Positions 31,368 to 40,702 of a stretch of DNA of 50,599 nt are shown here, piece by piece. Both the position numbers and the translations under genes were made by a program. How positions within the stretch are numbered: position 1 is the first letter of the stretch; each line of letters opens with the position of its first letter. The notes under the pieces are model-generated. The model saw only the letters and a list, made by a program, of their open reading frames with translations, had not been told where the DNA came from and ran no database searches. Source of the stretch: an uncultured Bradyrhizobium sp. (lineage in GTDB: Bacteria; Pseudomonadota; Alphaproteobacteria; Rhizobiales; Xanthobacteraceae); assembly GCF_936928535.1 (NCBI RefSeq), contig NZ_CAKZHY010000078.1, positions 1 to 50,599 on the forward strand, given 5' to 3'.

Positions 31368-33094
31368 CTCGCTTCCATCAACGTCACATCTTGGTCGACC
31401 CGGTCGATCGACCAGAACTGCATCACGCAACGAAGCCCGCCAGGATTGAAATCCAGGCTGACAGACCACCCGGCTTCGCCGGCAAACATGCCGGTGATCA
31501 TCTTCGTTCCGAAGCCGCGGCGGGTCGGCTTGCGGACCAGCGGGCCCTCCCGTTCAGCCCAGGACATGCGCACCAGGCCGGTCTCGTCGACGGTCCAGGA
31601 TATTTGCAGCTTGCCCGATGGCACCGAGAACGCGCCGTATTTTGCGGCGTTCGTGCTGAGCTCCTGGAGTGCGGCCGAGATCGCCAGGGTAAGCTTGGGC
31701 GGCAACAGAATATCGGGACCGTCGATTTCGAGACGTTCAGGGCCGGCGTAGGGGGCCAAGGTCTGTCTCACAATCGATACCAGGCTGACGCCGACCCAGT
31801 TGTTTTCAGTGAGAAGATTGTAGGCCTGCGAGAGAGCCAGAAGGCGCCCTTCGAAGGCGGCTGCGTATTCGTCGAGATCGCTTGAGCTGGCCCGTGACAG
31901 GCGCGCGATCGATTGGACGGTGCCAAGCGTGTTCTTCACCCGATGATTGATCTCGTCCAGCAGCGCCTTCTGCTGCTTCAAGGCGTCGGCAAGTTCGCCG
32001 CCGACCTGATGCAGCACCTTCTTCATCCTGTTGACTTCGCTGATCGTGCCCAGCTTCGGAGCAAGTACGCCCGAGCGCAAACCGCCAACATATCGTTCCA
32101 GATCGGCGAATTCGGCGAGGAAGCGGCGGGACAGCAATCGCGCCAGCGCCAATCCGAGTGCCATCGTGAAGAGAGTGAGCGCAATGATCCATTCGGCCGT
32201 CCGATGCAGCGGGCCATCGATGATCTCACGGGGAACGGCAAGATTGATCGACCAACCGCTCTGATTGGATCGCAACAGCGATGTGTAGGTCGGAATGCCT
32301 GTCCGCGATACGGCTTTGATCCACCAGGCGAAAGGCTGCCCGACATGGGCCCTCACGTCGGGAATGGTTGGCTGGCCCACCAGATCGTCGCCGTCCATCA
32401 AAGGCCGCCGCGCCAGCAGAATTCCGTTCGCGTCAATAATGCTGCCGACCATTCCGGCGGAGACGTATTCGTCCATCAACGAGGAAAGATATTTGGTCGA
32501 TAGTCCGATGTTGAGTGCGTAACGGATGTCGCCGCCGATGCGAACCGGAACGGCGATCGTGACAATGGGCTGACCGTCGACCACGGCACGCTGAAGTCCG
32601 GACACCTGTGGTTGGCCGGTTTCGATCGCCCGGCGTTCGACGTCGAACGCGACGCGCTTCGGCAGGGAGGCATCGAGTTCTAGCCGCGTGTTGACGACCT
32701 GCTGGCCATCGGGCTCGTAGAGCGCAATGGCCACCCCGCCGATCAGATTCACCGCCTCGATGGCATGTTCTCTGAACTCCGCGAAATTCTGCCGCGAGAG
32801 CGAGGGCGACAGAGCGAGGACCTGCAGGTCCTCGATGATGTTCGCCAACCGTAGCTCTGCCGCATTGCGCATGAGGCGGAGCCTGTCTTCATATTCAGCC
32901 CTGGTGAGTTGGGAGGATTCCGCCACGAAATGATAGGCAAGAAAAGCCGCGCAGGCCGCGACGGGAATTGCAGTGCTGAGCGCGAGCAGCAGCAGATAGG
33001 TAGAAACTGACCAGGTCCGAAGCGATCGCCTGATCCATCGTCCGGTTCGACGCCGCAAGGCACGCACACTCATCCCCCAAAGCCACGCCTGCAT
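31364..33094 (-). CDS. HWE-family sensor histidine kinase
   Basis: 576 residues. Membrane helices at about 31-53 and 301-321 flank a periplasmic sensor of about 245 residues with a dCache-like pattern. A HAMP-like linker comes next, then the HWE kinase core: H384 in LLDEINHRVKNTL, N482 in ELSTNAAKYG and W512-x-E514 in SWAEREG. The missing phenylalanine box and the WxE motif mark the HWE family, often linked to the general stress response (EcfG/PhyR) in alphaproteobacteria. ATG 33094 is preferred to TTG 33115; AAAGGA is upstream. An EcfG-like promoter lies at 33156-33180. No response regulator is adjacent, so it is an orphan kinase. Confidence 0.92.
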   Translation of the reverse strand: MQAWLWGMSVRALRRRTGRWIRRSLRTWSVSTYLLLLALSTAIPVAACAAFLAYHFVAESSQLTRAEYEDRLRLMRNAAELRLANIIEDLQVLALSPSLSRQNFAEFREHAIEAVNLIGGVAIALYEPDGQQVVNTRLELDASLPKRVAFDVERRAIETGQPQVSGLQRAVVDGQPIVTIAVPVRIGGDIRYALNIGLSTKYLSSLMDEYVSAGMVGSIIDANGILLARRPLMDGDDLVGQPTIPDVRAHVGQPFAWWIKAVSRTGIPTYTSLLRSNQSGWSINLAVPREIIDGPLHRTAEWIIALTLFTMALGLALARLLSRRFLAEFADLERYVGGLRSGVLAPKLGTISEVNRMKKVLHQVGGELADALKQQKALLDEINHRVKNTLGTVQSIARLSRASSSDLDEYAAAFEGRLLALSQAYNLLTENNWVGVSLVSIVRQTLAPYAGPERLEIDGPDILLPPKLTLAISAALQELSTNAAKYGAFSVPSGKLQISWTVDETGLVRMSWAEREGPLVRKPTRRGFGTKMITGMFAGEAGWSVSLDFNPGGLRCVMQFWSIDRVDQDVTLMEAS

Positions 33095-33155
33095 GGACAA
33101 GCTGATTCCTTTCAAGGTACCGGCTCGGTAGCGGCTCGCAATACCGGTCTGTGGG

Positions 33156-33180
33156 AACCGATTGAGGGAACTTTTGTTCC
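33156..33180 (-). promoter_or_regulatory. EcfG-like promoter (GGAAC-N16-GGTT)
   Basis: On the minus strand GGAAC (33176-33180) is followed after 16 bases by GGTT (33156-33159). The EcfG consensus in Bradyrhizobium is close to GGAAC-N16/17-cGTT, so there is one mismatch in the -10. It would start transcription near 33150, about 55 bases before the kinase ATG. It also lies just 11 bases from the stop of recG, outside its coding region. Confidence 0.5.
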
Positions 33181-33190
33181 AAGATCGCGG

Positions 33191-35299
33191 TCAGCCCGCT
33201 CCGATCAGCGGGATCGCCTCGTCCCGCTCGTAGAGATACAGCAGGCACCGCAGCGCCTCGCCGCGCTCGCCTTTCAGCTTCGGGTCGTCTTTCATGATGC
33301 GCAGCGCCTCGTCTCGAGCCTGCGTGATCAGCTGGCTGTGCACCTCCGAGCGCGCGATGCGGTAGCCGGGCAGGCCGCTCTGGCGCACCCCCAACACATC
33401 GCCTTCGCCGCGCAGCTTCAGGTCCTCCTCGGCAATACGAAAGCCGTCGGTGGTCTCGCGGATCACTTTCAGTCGTGCCTTCGACATTTCGCCGAGCGGC
33501 TCGCTGTAGAGCAGGATGCAGGTCGAGGCCTCCGAGCCGCGGCCGATGCGGCCGCGGAGCTGGTGGAGCTGGGCGAGGCCAAAGCGCTCGGCATTCTCGA
33601 TCACCATGATCGTCGCCGCCGGTACGTCGACGCCGACTTCGACGACGGTCGTCGCGACCAGAAGTCCGATCTCGTGGGCCGCGAACTGCCCCATGACGCG
33701 GTCTTTCTCGGTGCCTTTCATCTGGCCATGGACCAAACCGACACGATCGCCGAAGCGTTTCTGCAGGCTTTCGAAGCGTTTGGTCGCATTGGTGAGGTGC
33801 TCGGTGCCCTCGGCCTCGGATTCCTCGACCAGCGGGCAGATCCAGTAGACCAGCTTGCCCGACTCCAGCGCGCGGCCGACGCCGTCCATGACCTCGCCGA
33901 GGCGGCTCATGGCGACGGCGCGGGTGTCGATCGGCTGGCGGCCGGCGGGCTTTTCACGCAGCTCGCTGATGTCCATGTCGCCGAAATAGGTCAGCACCAG
34001 CGTGCGCGGGATTGGCGTTGCGCTCAGCACGAGAACATCGACCGCTTCGCCCTTCGAGGTCAGCGCCAGCCGCTCGCGCACGCCAAAACGATGCTGCTCG
34101 TCGACGATGGCAAGGGCGAGGTCGTGAAAGATCACGTCGTCCTGGATCAGCGCATGAGTACCGACGAGGAGGTCGATCTCTCCGGCTTCGAGCTGCGCCA
34201 GCAGCTCGCGCCGCTCCTTGCCCTTTTCGCGGCCGGTGAGGATCGCAACCCGCATGCCGGCGCGCTCGGCGAGCGGCGCGATGGTCTTGATGTGCTGGCG
34301 CGCCAGGATTTCGGTCGGGGCCATCAGCGCGGCCTGCTTGCCGACTTCGGCGACGGCCGCAGCGGCCAGCAGCGCCACCACGGTCTTGCCGGACCCGACA
34401 TCGCCCTGGAGCAGGCGGAGCATGCGCACGGGCTGCTTCAGATCGTCGGCAATGGCCGCCGCGGCGTTGCGCTGGGAGGGTGTCAGCGCATAGGGCAGGG
34501 CGTCGATGATCTTGTTGCGCAATTGCCCATCGCCGGCGTTGCGCACGCCGGCAGGCCGCCGCAGCTGCGCGCGGATCAGCGCGAGCGCGAGCTGGCCCGC
34601 CAGCAACTCGTCGAAAGCAAGGCGCGACCAGTAGCGCTGATCGGGCAGGATGTCCGTGAGCTCGATCGGCTGATGCACGCGGTTGAGTGCTTCCGCGATG
34701 GGTGGGAAATCGCAGCGGCGCAGCACCTCCGGGCTGATCCATTCGGGGAGCGGCGGAAGCTTCTGCAAGGCCTGCGCGATGGCGCGGCGGAGCGAGCCGA
34801 GGGCGAGCCCCTCGGTGAGCGGATAGACCGGATCGATCCCGGAGAGTTTTGCGATCGCCTCCTCGTCCAGCACGCGGTCGGGATGCACGATCTGCGGGAT
34901 GCCGTCGTACATTTGGAGCGTGCCGGAGACGAAGCGCTTCTCACCCATCGGCAACAGCTTCTCGACATAGCCGGGCTTGGCGCGGAAGAAGGTCAGAACC
35001 ACATCGCCGGTATCGTCGCTGGCATAGACCAGATACGGCGCGCGCGCATTGCGCGGCGGAGGCGGGCGGTGACGGTCGACGGTGACCTCCAGCGTCACCA
35101 TGGTTCCAACGCTGGCGTCGCGGATCCTCGGCCGGGCCCGGCGGTCGATCACCTGGCTCGGCAGATGCAAAAGCAGGTCGACCAGCCGCGGCGTCTCGCT
35201 CCGGCTGAGCAGATATTGCAGCAGCTTGTCCTGCTTCGGACCGACGCCGGGCAGGCTGGTCACGGGAGCAAACAGCGGATTGAGCAGGCTGGGGCGCAT
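33191..35299 (-). CDS. recG: ATP-dependent DNA helicase RecG
   Basis: 702 residues, normal for RecG. The N-terminal wedge/OB domain is followed by helicase motifs I (GDVGSGKT 299-306) and II (DEQH 400-403), then SATPIPRTL, VEVGVDVP and QLRGRIGRG. RecG reverses stalled replication forks and processes recombination intermediates. The start at ATG 35299 (MRPSLLNPLFAPVTSLPGVG) is the family start; longer frames run into a repeat. It is divergent from sdhE-mfd, an arrangement common in alphaproteobacteria. The kinase gene follows on the same strand after 96 bases. Confidence 0.97.
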   Translation of the reverse strand: MRPSLLNPLFAPVTSLPGVGPKQDKLLQYLLSRSETPRLVDLLLHLPSQVIDRRARPRIRDASVGTMVTLEVTVDRHRPPPPRNARAPYLVYASDDTGDVVLTFFRAKPGYVEKLLPMGEKRFVSGTLQMYDGIPQIVHPDRVLDEEAIAKLSGIDPVYPLTEGLALGSLRRAIAQALQKLPPLPEWISPEVLRRCDFPPIAEALNRVHQPIELTDILPDQRYWSRLAFDELLAGQLALALIRAQLRRPAGVRNAGDGQLRNKIIDALPYALTPSQRNAAAAIADDLKQPVRMLRLLQGDVGSGKTVVALLAAAAVAEVGKQAALMAPTEILARQHIKTIAPLAERAGMRVAILTGREKGKERRELLAQLEAGEIDLLVGTHALIQDDVIFHDLALAIVDEQHRFGVRERLALTSKGEAVDVLVLSATPIPRTLVLTYFGDMDISELREKPAGRQPIDTRAVAMSRLGEVMDGVGRALESGKLVYWICPLVEESEAEGTEHLTNATKRFESLQKRFGDRVGLVHGQMKGTEKDRVMGQFAAHEIGLLVATTVVEVGVDVPAATIMVIENAERFGLAQLHQLRGRIGRGSEASTCILLYSEPLGEMSKARLKVIRETTDGFRIAEEDLKLRGEGDVLGVRQSGLPGYRIARSEVHSQLITQARDEALRIMKDDPKLKGERGEALRCLLYLYERDEAIPLIGAG

Positions 35300-35326
35300 G
35301 GGGGCGAATCTAGGATCGTTTCGGCC

Positions 35327-35362
35327 CGTCATGCCCGGCTTTATGCCGGGCATCCACGTCTT
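35327..35362. repeat. Dispersed palindromic repeat (short form)
   Basis: ATGCCCGGC-tttat-GCCGGGCAT (9-bp arms, 35331-35353) lies inside the wider motif CGTCATGCCCGG...GGCATCCACGTC. The same motif family recurs at 50446-50540. It is located in the recG-sdhE promoter gap. Confidence 0.75.
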
Positions 35363-35483
35363 TTTTCGCCGGCCGCCAGCGGGTGCGGCCATGCCAAATC
35401 GAGGGCTGACACCGGCAGTTCCAGTGGCTATATCACCCCGGCCCGGCACGTCCGGGCTTTCGGCGTTTGACTGGATTTGAGAC

Positions 35484-35774
35484 ATGACGGGAACGACACG
35501 ATCGAGCGACGGGCTGGACGATCGCCGCAAGCGGCTTCTGTTCCGCTGCTGGCACCGCGGCACGCGCGAGATGGATTTGATCCTCGGCCGCTTCGCGGAC
35601 GCCGAGATCGGCAAGCTGTCCGACGCGGAGCTGACCGAGCTCGAGACCCTGCTCGAGGTCAACGATCCCGATCTCTATGCCGCCATCACGGGTGACAAGG
35701 TGCTGCCAGCAGATGTCACCGGCGCGCTGTTCGCCCGCATCAAGGCCTATCCGATCGCGGACGGCAATTTATGA
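35484..35774 (+). CDS. sdhE: Succinate dehydrogenase assembly factor SdhE
   Basis: 96 residues, the size of SdhE/SDHAF2. The signature RGTREMD (about 25-31) contains the RGxxE motif needed for covalent attachment of FAD to succinate dehydrogenase subunit SdhA. The remaining five-helix pattern fits. It acts in the cytoplasm. ATG 35484 is the first good start; the stop overlaps the mfd start by 4 bases (ATGA), so the two genes are translationally coupled. Confidence 0.95.
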   Translation: MTGTTRSSDGLDDRRKRLLFRCWHRGTREMDLILGRFADAEIGKLSDAELTELETLLEVNDPDLYAAITGDKVLPADVTGALFARIKAYPIADGNL

Positions 35775-38700
35775 AGCAGGGGATGAAATCTCCGGCCGAG
35801 CTGCTCACGCCCGGCCGCGCGCAGACGCTTGCCAATGTCGCGGAAGGAGCGGAGGGCCTGATCGTCTCCGATCTCGCGCGCGCCATCGCGGCGCGGCCGA
35901 AGAAGCCGGCGGTCAGCCTTGCGGTGGTCTGCCGCGACGGCGGGCGCATGCAGCAACTCGAACGCGCGCTGCAGTTCTTCGCGCCCGATCTGCCGGTGCT
36001 GACCTTTCCCGCCTGGGACTGCCAGCCCTATGACCGCGTCTCGCCGCACGGCGGCATTCTGGCGCAACGCCTGACCACGCTGGCCCGGCTCGCCGCGCTC
36101 ACCGGCAGCGACAAGCCGCTGATCGTGCTGACGACCGTGAATGCCGTCGTGCAGCGCGTGCCGGCGCGCGAGCTGGTCGCAGCGCAGGCGCTGTCGGTCG
36201 CGCCCGGCAACGTGGTGCCGATGGACACCATCGTCGCCTGGCTGGAGCACAACGGCTACAACCGCTCCTCGACCGTGCGCGAACCCGGCGAATATGCCGT
36301 GCGCGGTGGCATCCTCGATCTGTTTCCGGCCGGCCTCGAGCAGCCTGTTCGCTTCGACTTCTTCGGCGACAGCCTGGAATCGATCCGGTCCTTCGATGCC
36401 GAAACCCAGCGCACGCTGCTCGACATGCGCTCGCTCGATCTCGTCCCGATCTCCGAATTCCAGCTCGTCACCGACACGATCCGCCGGTTCCGCATGGGCT
36501 ATGTCGCCGAATTCGGCGCGCCCGAGCGCGACGACGCGCTGTACGAAGCGGTCAGCGAAGGCCGCCGCCATCCCGGCATGGAGCACTGGCTGCCGCTGTT
36601 CCAGGACCGCATGGACACGCTGTTCGACTATCTGCAAGGCGCAGCTGTCGCCATCGAGCCGCAGGCCGAGGATGCCGTCCGCGAGCGCTTCAAGCAGATC
36701 CAGGACTATTACGAGGCCCGCCGTGACGCGATGGAGCATCCGGGCGGCGGCGCCATCTACAAGCCGCTGCCACCCGACCGGCTCTATCTCACCGAGGAGG
36801 AATGGGGCAAGCGCGAACGCGACATACCGTTGGTTCGGCTGACCGCCTTCTCCGTACCGGCCGACGGCACGAGCGTCGTCGACGCCGGCGCGCGCAAGGG
36901 CCGCGATTTCGCGCCCGAGCGTAACGACTCGACAGTCAACGTGTTTGAATCCGTCGTCGCGCATGTGATGGGCTTGCAGGCGAGCCGCAAGAAGGTCGTG
37001 ATCGCGCTGTGGAGCGAAGGCTCGCGCGACCGCATGACCTCGATGCTGCGCGACCACAAGCTGACGCACACCACCAGTGTCAACAGCTGGCGGACGGTGC
37101 AGGCGACCCCGCGCAACGAAACCATGCTCGCCGTGCTTGGCCTCGAGAGCGGTTTCGAGACCGACGAGATCGCACTCATCAGCGAGCAGGATATTCTCGG
37201 CGATCGCCTGGTGCGGCCGCGCAAGGCGAGCCGGAAGCTCGACAATTTCATCTCTGAGGTCACGAGCCTCACGGCCGGCGACATCGTCGTCCACGTCGAT
37301 CACGGCATCGGCCGCTTCATCGGCCTGCAGACCCTCGACGTCGCGGGCGCGCCGCATGACTGTCTCGAGCTGCATTATGCCGCCGAGACGAAGCTGTTCC
37401 TCCCCGTCGAGAATATCGAGCTGCTGTCGCGCTACGGCTCCGACCAGACCACGGTCGAGCTCGATCGTCTCGGCGGAAGCGGCTGGCAGAGCCGAAAGGC
37501 CAAGCTCAAGAACCGCATCCGTGAGATCGCGGGCGAGCTGATCAAGATCGCGGCTGCGCGTCATCTGCACGAGGCGCCGAAACTGCCGGTACAGCAGGGT
37601 CTCTATGACGAGTTCTGCGCACGCTTCCCCTATGATGAGACCGAGGACCAGCTGGGCGCCATCGAGTCCACGCTGAAGGATCTCGAGCTCGGCCGCCCCA
37701 TGGACCGGCTGATCTGCGGCGACGTCGGCTTCGGCAAGACCGAGGTGGCGCTCCGCGCGGCCTTCGCCGTCGCGCTCGAAGGCAAGCAGGTCGCGGTCGT
37801 GGTGCCGACCACGCTGCTGGCGCGCCAGCACGCCAAGACCTTCACCGAACGCTTCAAGGGCTTTCCGGTGAACGTGGCGCAAGCCTCGCGCCTGGTCGCG
37901 ACCAAGGAGCTGAACCAGGTCAAGAAAGGCATTGCCGACGGTTCGGTCGACATCGTCGTCGGTACCCACGCGCTGCTCGGCAAGGCCATCAAGTTCCGCG
38001 ATCTCGGCCTCGTCATCGTCGACGAGGAGCAGCATTTCGGCGTGACCCACAAGGAGCGGCTCAAGGCGTTGCGTTCCGAGGTGCACGTGCTGACGCTGTC
38101 GGCGACGCCGATCCCGCGCACGCTGCAACTGGCCCTGACCGGCGTCCGCGAGCTCTCGATCATTGCCTCGCCCCCGGTCGACCGCCTCGCGGTCCGCACC
38201 TTTGTCGCCCCGCACGATCCCCTGATGATCCGCGAGGCGCTGCTGCGCGAGCGCTATCGCGGCGGCCAGGCCTTCTACGTGGTGCCGCGCATCGACGACC
38301 TCGCCGAGGTCAAGGATTTCCTCGACAAGAACGTGCCGGAGATGAAGGTCGCGGTCGCGCATGGCCAGATGCCGCCGGCCGTGATCGAGGACATCATGAC
38401 TGCGTTCTACGACGGCAAGTTCGACATCCTGCTGTCGACCACGATCGTCGAATCCGGCCTCGACATCCCCAATGCCAATACGCTGATCGTACATCGCGCC
38501 GACATGTTCGGTCTCGCCCAGCTCTACCAGCTCCGCGGCCGTGTCGGCCGGTCCAAGCTGCGCGCCTATGCGCTGTTCACGCTGCCGGCGCAGCAAAAGA
38601 TCACGGCGCAGGCGGAACGGCGGCTCACCGTGCTGCAGTCGCTGGAGACGCTAGGCGCCGGCTTCCAGCTCGCCTCCCACGACCTCGATATCCGCGGCGC

Positions 38701-39289
38701 CGGCAATCTGCTCGGCGAGGAGCAGTCGGGCCACATCAAGGAGGTCGGCTTCGAGCTCTACCAGTCGATGCTGGAGGAGGCGATCGTCAACCTCAAGGCC
38801 GGCGTGTCCGAGCCCGCTGCCGACCGCTGGTCGCCGAGCATTACCATCGGCATGCCCGTGCTCATTCCCGAGGATTACGTCGGCGATCTCTCGGTGCGGC
38901 TGTCGCTGTACCGCCGCCTTGCCGATCTCGACAGCGAGGAGGAGATCGAAAATTTTGGCGCCGAGATGCGCGACCGCTTTGGCGTGCTGCCGGACGAGGT
39001 GCGCTACCTCTTCAAGGTTGCCGCGATCAAGGCGTTCTGCCGTCAGGCCAATGTCGAGAAGATCGACGCGGGCCCGAAGGGCGCCGTCATCACCTTCCGC
39101 GACAATTCCTTCGCCTATCCCGATCGCCTGGTGTCCTTCATCAAGAGCCACGGCCAGGCCGCGAAGGTGCGGCCCGACATGAAGGTGGTGTTCCTGCAGG
39201 ATTGGGAGACGCCGGAAGAGCGTCTCGCCGGCACCACCGAGATCATGCGGCAGCTGGCGCAGCTCGCGCAGAAAAAGAAAGCGGCGTAG
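35771..39289 (+). CDS. mfd: Transcription-repair coupling factor Mfd
   Basis: 1172 residues. A UvrB-like N-terminal module (about 1-340), the RNA polymerase interaction domain (about 480-570, GDIVVHVDHGIGRF), then a RecG-like translocase: GDVGFGKT 650-657, DEEQH 751-755, SATPIPRTL, VESGLDIPNAN, QLRGRVGRS. The C-terminal regulatory domain covers the last 200 residues. Mfd removes stalled RNA polymerase and recruits UvrA to the damaged template. Two ATGs at the start (35771 and 35783) are both usable; 35771 overlaps sdhE by 4 bases. Confidence 0.97.
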   Translation: MKQGMKSPAELLTPGRAQTLANVAEGAEGLIVSDLARAIAARPKKPAVSLAVVCRDGGRMQQLERALQFFAPDLPVLTFPAWDCQPYDRVSPHGGILAQRLTTLARLAALTGSDKPLIVLTTVNAVVQRVPARELVAAQALSVAPGNVVPMDTIVAWLEHNGYNRSSTVREPGEYAVRGGILDLFPAGLEQPVRFDFFGDSLESIRSFDAETQRTLLDMRSLDLVPISEFQLVTDTIRRFRMGYVAEFGAPERDDALYEAVSEGRRHPGMEHWLPLFQDRMDTLFDYLQGAAVAIEPQAEDAVRERFKQIQDYYEARRDAMEHPGGGAIYKPLPPDRLYLTEEEWGKRERDIPLVRLTAFSVPADGTSVVDAGARKGRDFAPERNDSTVNVFESVVAHVMGLQASRKKVVIALWSEGSRDRMTSMLRDHKLTHTTSVNSWRTVQATPRNETMLAVLGLESGFETDEIALISEQDILGDRLVRPRKASRKLDNFISEVTSLTAGDIVVHVDHGIGRFIGLQTLDVAGAPHDCLELHYAAETKLFLPVENIELLSRYGSDQTTVELDRLGGSGWQSRKAKLKNRIREIAGELIKIAAARHLHEAPKLPVQQGLYDEFCARFPYDETEDQLGAIESTLKDLELGRPMDRLICGDVGFGKTEVALRAAFAVALEGKQVAVVVPTTLLARQHAKTFTERFKGFPVNVAQASRLVATKELNQVKKGIADGSVDIVVGTHALLGKAIKFRDLGLVIVDEEQHFGVTHKERLKALRSEVHVLTLSATPIPRTLQLALTGVRELSIIASPPVDRLAVRTFVAPHDPLMIREALLRERYRGGQAFYVVPRIDDLAEVKDFLDKNVPEMKVAVAHGQMPPAVIEDIMTAFYDGKFDILLSTTIVESGLDIPNANTLIVHRADMFGLAQLYQLRGRVGRSKLRAYALFTLPAQQKITAQAERRLTVLQSLETLGAGFQLASHDLDIRGAGNLLGEEQSGHIKEVGFELYQSMLEEAIVNLKAGVSEPAADRWSPSITIGMPVLIPEDYVGDLSVRLSLYRRLADLDSEEEIENFGAEMRDRFGVLPDEVRYLFKVAAIKAFCRQANVEKIDAGPKGAVITFRDNSFAYPDRLVSFIKSHGQAAKVRPDMKVVFLQDWETPEERLAGTTEIMRQLAQLAQKKKAA

Positions 39290-39297
39290 ACGGTGCC

Positions 39298-39385
39298 GTA
39301 GGGTGGATTAGCGAAGCGTAATCCACCAACGGTGCTGCAGCGGAGACAGAAGCGGTGGATTACGCCTTCGGCTAATCCACCCTAC
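39298..39385. repeat. Long inverted repeat after mfd
   Basis: GTAGGGTGGATTAGCGAAGC... at the left and ...GCCTTCGGCTAATCCACCCTAC at the right form long, nearly perfect arms with CGTAATCCACC/GGTGGATTACG inside. This is a well-known dispersed palindrome of rhizobia and other proteobacteria. It lies 8 bases from the mfd stop and 8 from that of the convergent GGDEF-like gene, so it may also act as a transcription barrier. Confidence 0.85.
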
Positions 39386-39393
39386 GAGAGCCG

Positions 39394-40617
39394 TTACGAC
39401 GCCGCCCTCGACGCGTCCGCGGACAGCCGCCCCAGCAGTGACCTTGCCGTATCCGACGGAGACAGCGAATCCACTGATACCACGGGATCGCTGCGCATCT
39501 CGTGCTTGCCATTGGACGTGTGCTTCATCACGGCCGACAGGCGTCGCGCGATCATGTGCGCCGTGCGGAAATCGGTCTCGGCGAACACCACGATGACAGA
39601 GCCGTCCTTCTGCGCCGCGCCAAAGTCCATCTGCCGCATCAGGCGGCTGAGGATGCGGGCGGCATCGAGCTGCGCGCGGGGATTGCCGGGATCGAAGGCG
39701 AAGCGCGCCACCGATAGGCCGCCACCGCGGGAGAGCGTCTGCTCAACCGCCTTGGCGAAGTCGCGGGCGAAGGCTTCGACCGTGAGCAGGCCGCTGCGCG
39801 GATCGAGCCAGCCGCCGGCGTCGATCGAGCGCAGCGTGCGGCTCAGTTGCGCTTCCATCGCGTGCTGGCGGATCAATGGCAGCCCGTTGGCCGCGACCTT
39901 GGCGGGCTCGCCCGCGATCAGCTCGAGATTGGGCAGGTCGTAGGTCTGGGTGAGCTGGTGCGCGGTGACGACAACGGGCAGGTTGCGGAAGCGCGTGTCC
40001 TCGGCGAGCACCGTGAGGAAAGCGTCGGTGACGCGCGGGGTGAAACCGTCGGACAGAACGACACCGTCGATGTCGCGCGTATTAAGGTGCTTGGCGGCAG
40101 CCTCGATCGAGAGCGCGCCGACGACGCCGGTGCGTTCGCCGAGCGCGACTGACAGCGCAGGATAGGCCGCGCCGCGGCCGATCAAGAGCACGACGGCATC
40201 GCGCACCGGATCGGCGTCCGGCAGCGCGACCTTCACCTCCGGCAGGCGGCGCAGCACGGTCGCGTGCAACGTGCGGATGCGGATCGCGGCGCGCAAGCGT
40301 GCGATCAGGCGTTCGGCAGCGTTGCCGCGTGTGGCAAACGGCAGCGCGTTGTGGGGCAGCGTCGTTTGCGCATCCAGCGCGACCAGCGGGAGATACAGCG
40401 GCTGATCGGCGATCTTCTTCGCGAGCAGGGGCATGTATGGCTCATGCCCGCCAGACATCGCCACAAGGACGGCGGCCGGCTGCACCTCTTCCACGGCGCG
40501 TACGGCGCTTGCCCAATCGCTATCGACAACCGGAAACAGACGGGCCTCGTCCAGCGCCGCAATGAAAGCCGGGCGCTCGGAATTGGACACAAAGAGGATC
40601 GGGCCCGCTTGGGACAT
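39394..40617 (-). CDS. GGDEF-like protein with degenerate signature
   Basis: 407 residues. Two N-terminal segments (about 5-125 and 150-260) resemble receiver-like domains (ILFVSNSERP, VVLSDGF), but key phosphate-binding residues are not evident. The C-terminal domain begins with DPRSGLLTVEAFARDF, the usual GGDEF opening (D.LTGL..R.AF), yet the catalytic GGDEF loop reads KDGSV. It is therefore very unlikely to make cyclic di-GMP; it may bind it or a partner. TTG 40638 is an alternative start, but ATG 40617 is preferred. Last of a leftward three-gene run. Confidence 0.78.
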   Translation of the reverse strand: MSQAGPILFVSNSERPAFIAALDEARLFPVVDSDWASAVRAVEEVQPAAVLVAMSGGHEPYMPLLAKKIADQPLYLPLVALDAQTTLPHNALPFATRGNAAERLIARLRAAIRIRTLHATVLRRLPEVKVALPDADPVRDAVVLLIGRGAAYPALSVALGERTGVVGALSIEAAAKHLNTRDIDGVVLSDGFTPRVTDAFLTVLAEDTRFRNLPVVVTAHQLTQTYDLPNLELIAGEPAKVAANGLPLIRQHAMEAQLSRTLRSIDAGGWLDPRSGLLTVEAFARDFAKAVEQTLSRGGGLSVARFAFDPGNPRAQLDAARILSRLMRQMDFGAAQKDGSVIVVFAETDFRTAHMIARRLSAVMKHTSNGKHEMRSDPVVSVDSLSPSDTARSLLGRLSADASRAAS

Positions 40618-40702
40618 CAGGAAACTCTGATCACGCAATCGATGCTGCGCAATCTAGTCCGGTCGCCTTAATGCAGCGTCAATGTTCCCCGCGAAACTAT
40701 TC

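Noticed and set aside
33338..35470. 710-codon open frame on the plus strand across recG
   Set aside because: Shadow of recG: low-complexity His/Arg/Ala-rich translation, no ribosome-binding site, no motif.
35747..38596. 949-codon open frame on the minus strand across mfd
   Set aside because: It lies wholly antisense to mfd, whose helicase motifs are intact. Its product is Arg/Asp/Gly-rich without any motif. Long antisense frames are expected in high-GC coding DNA.
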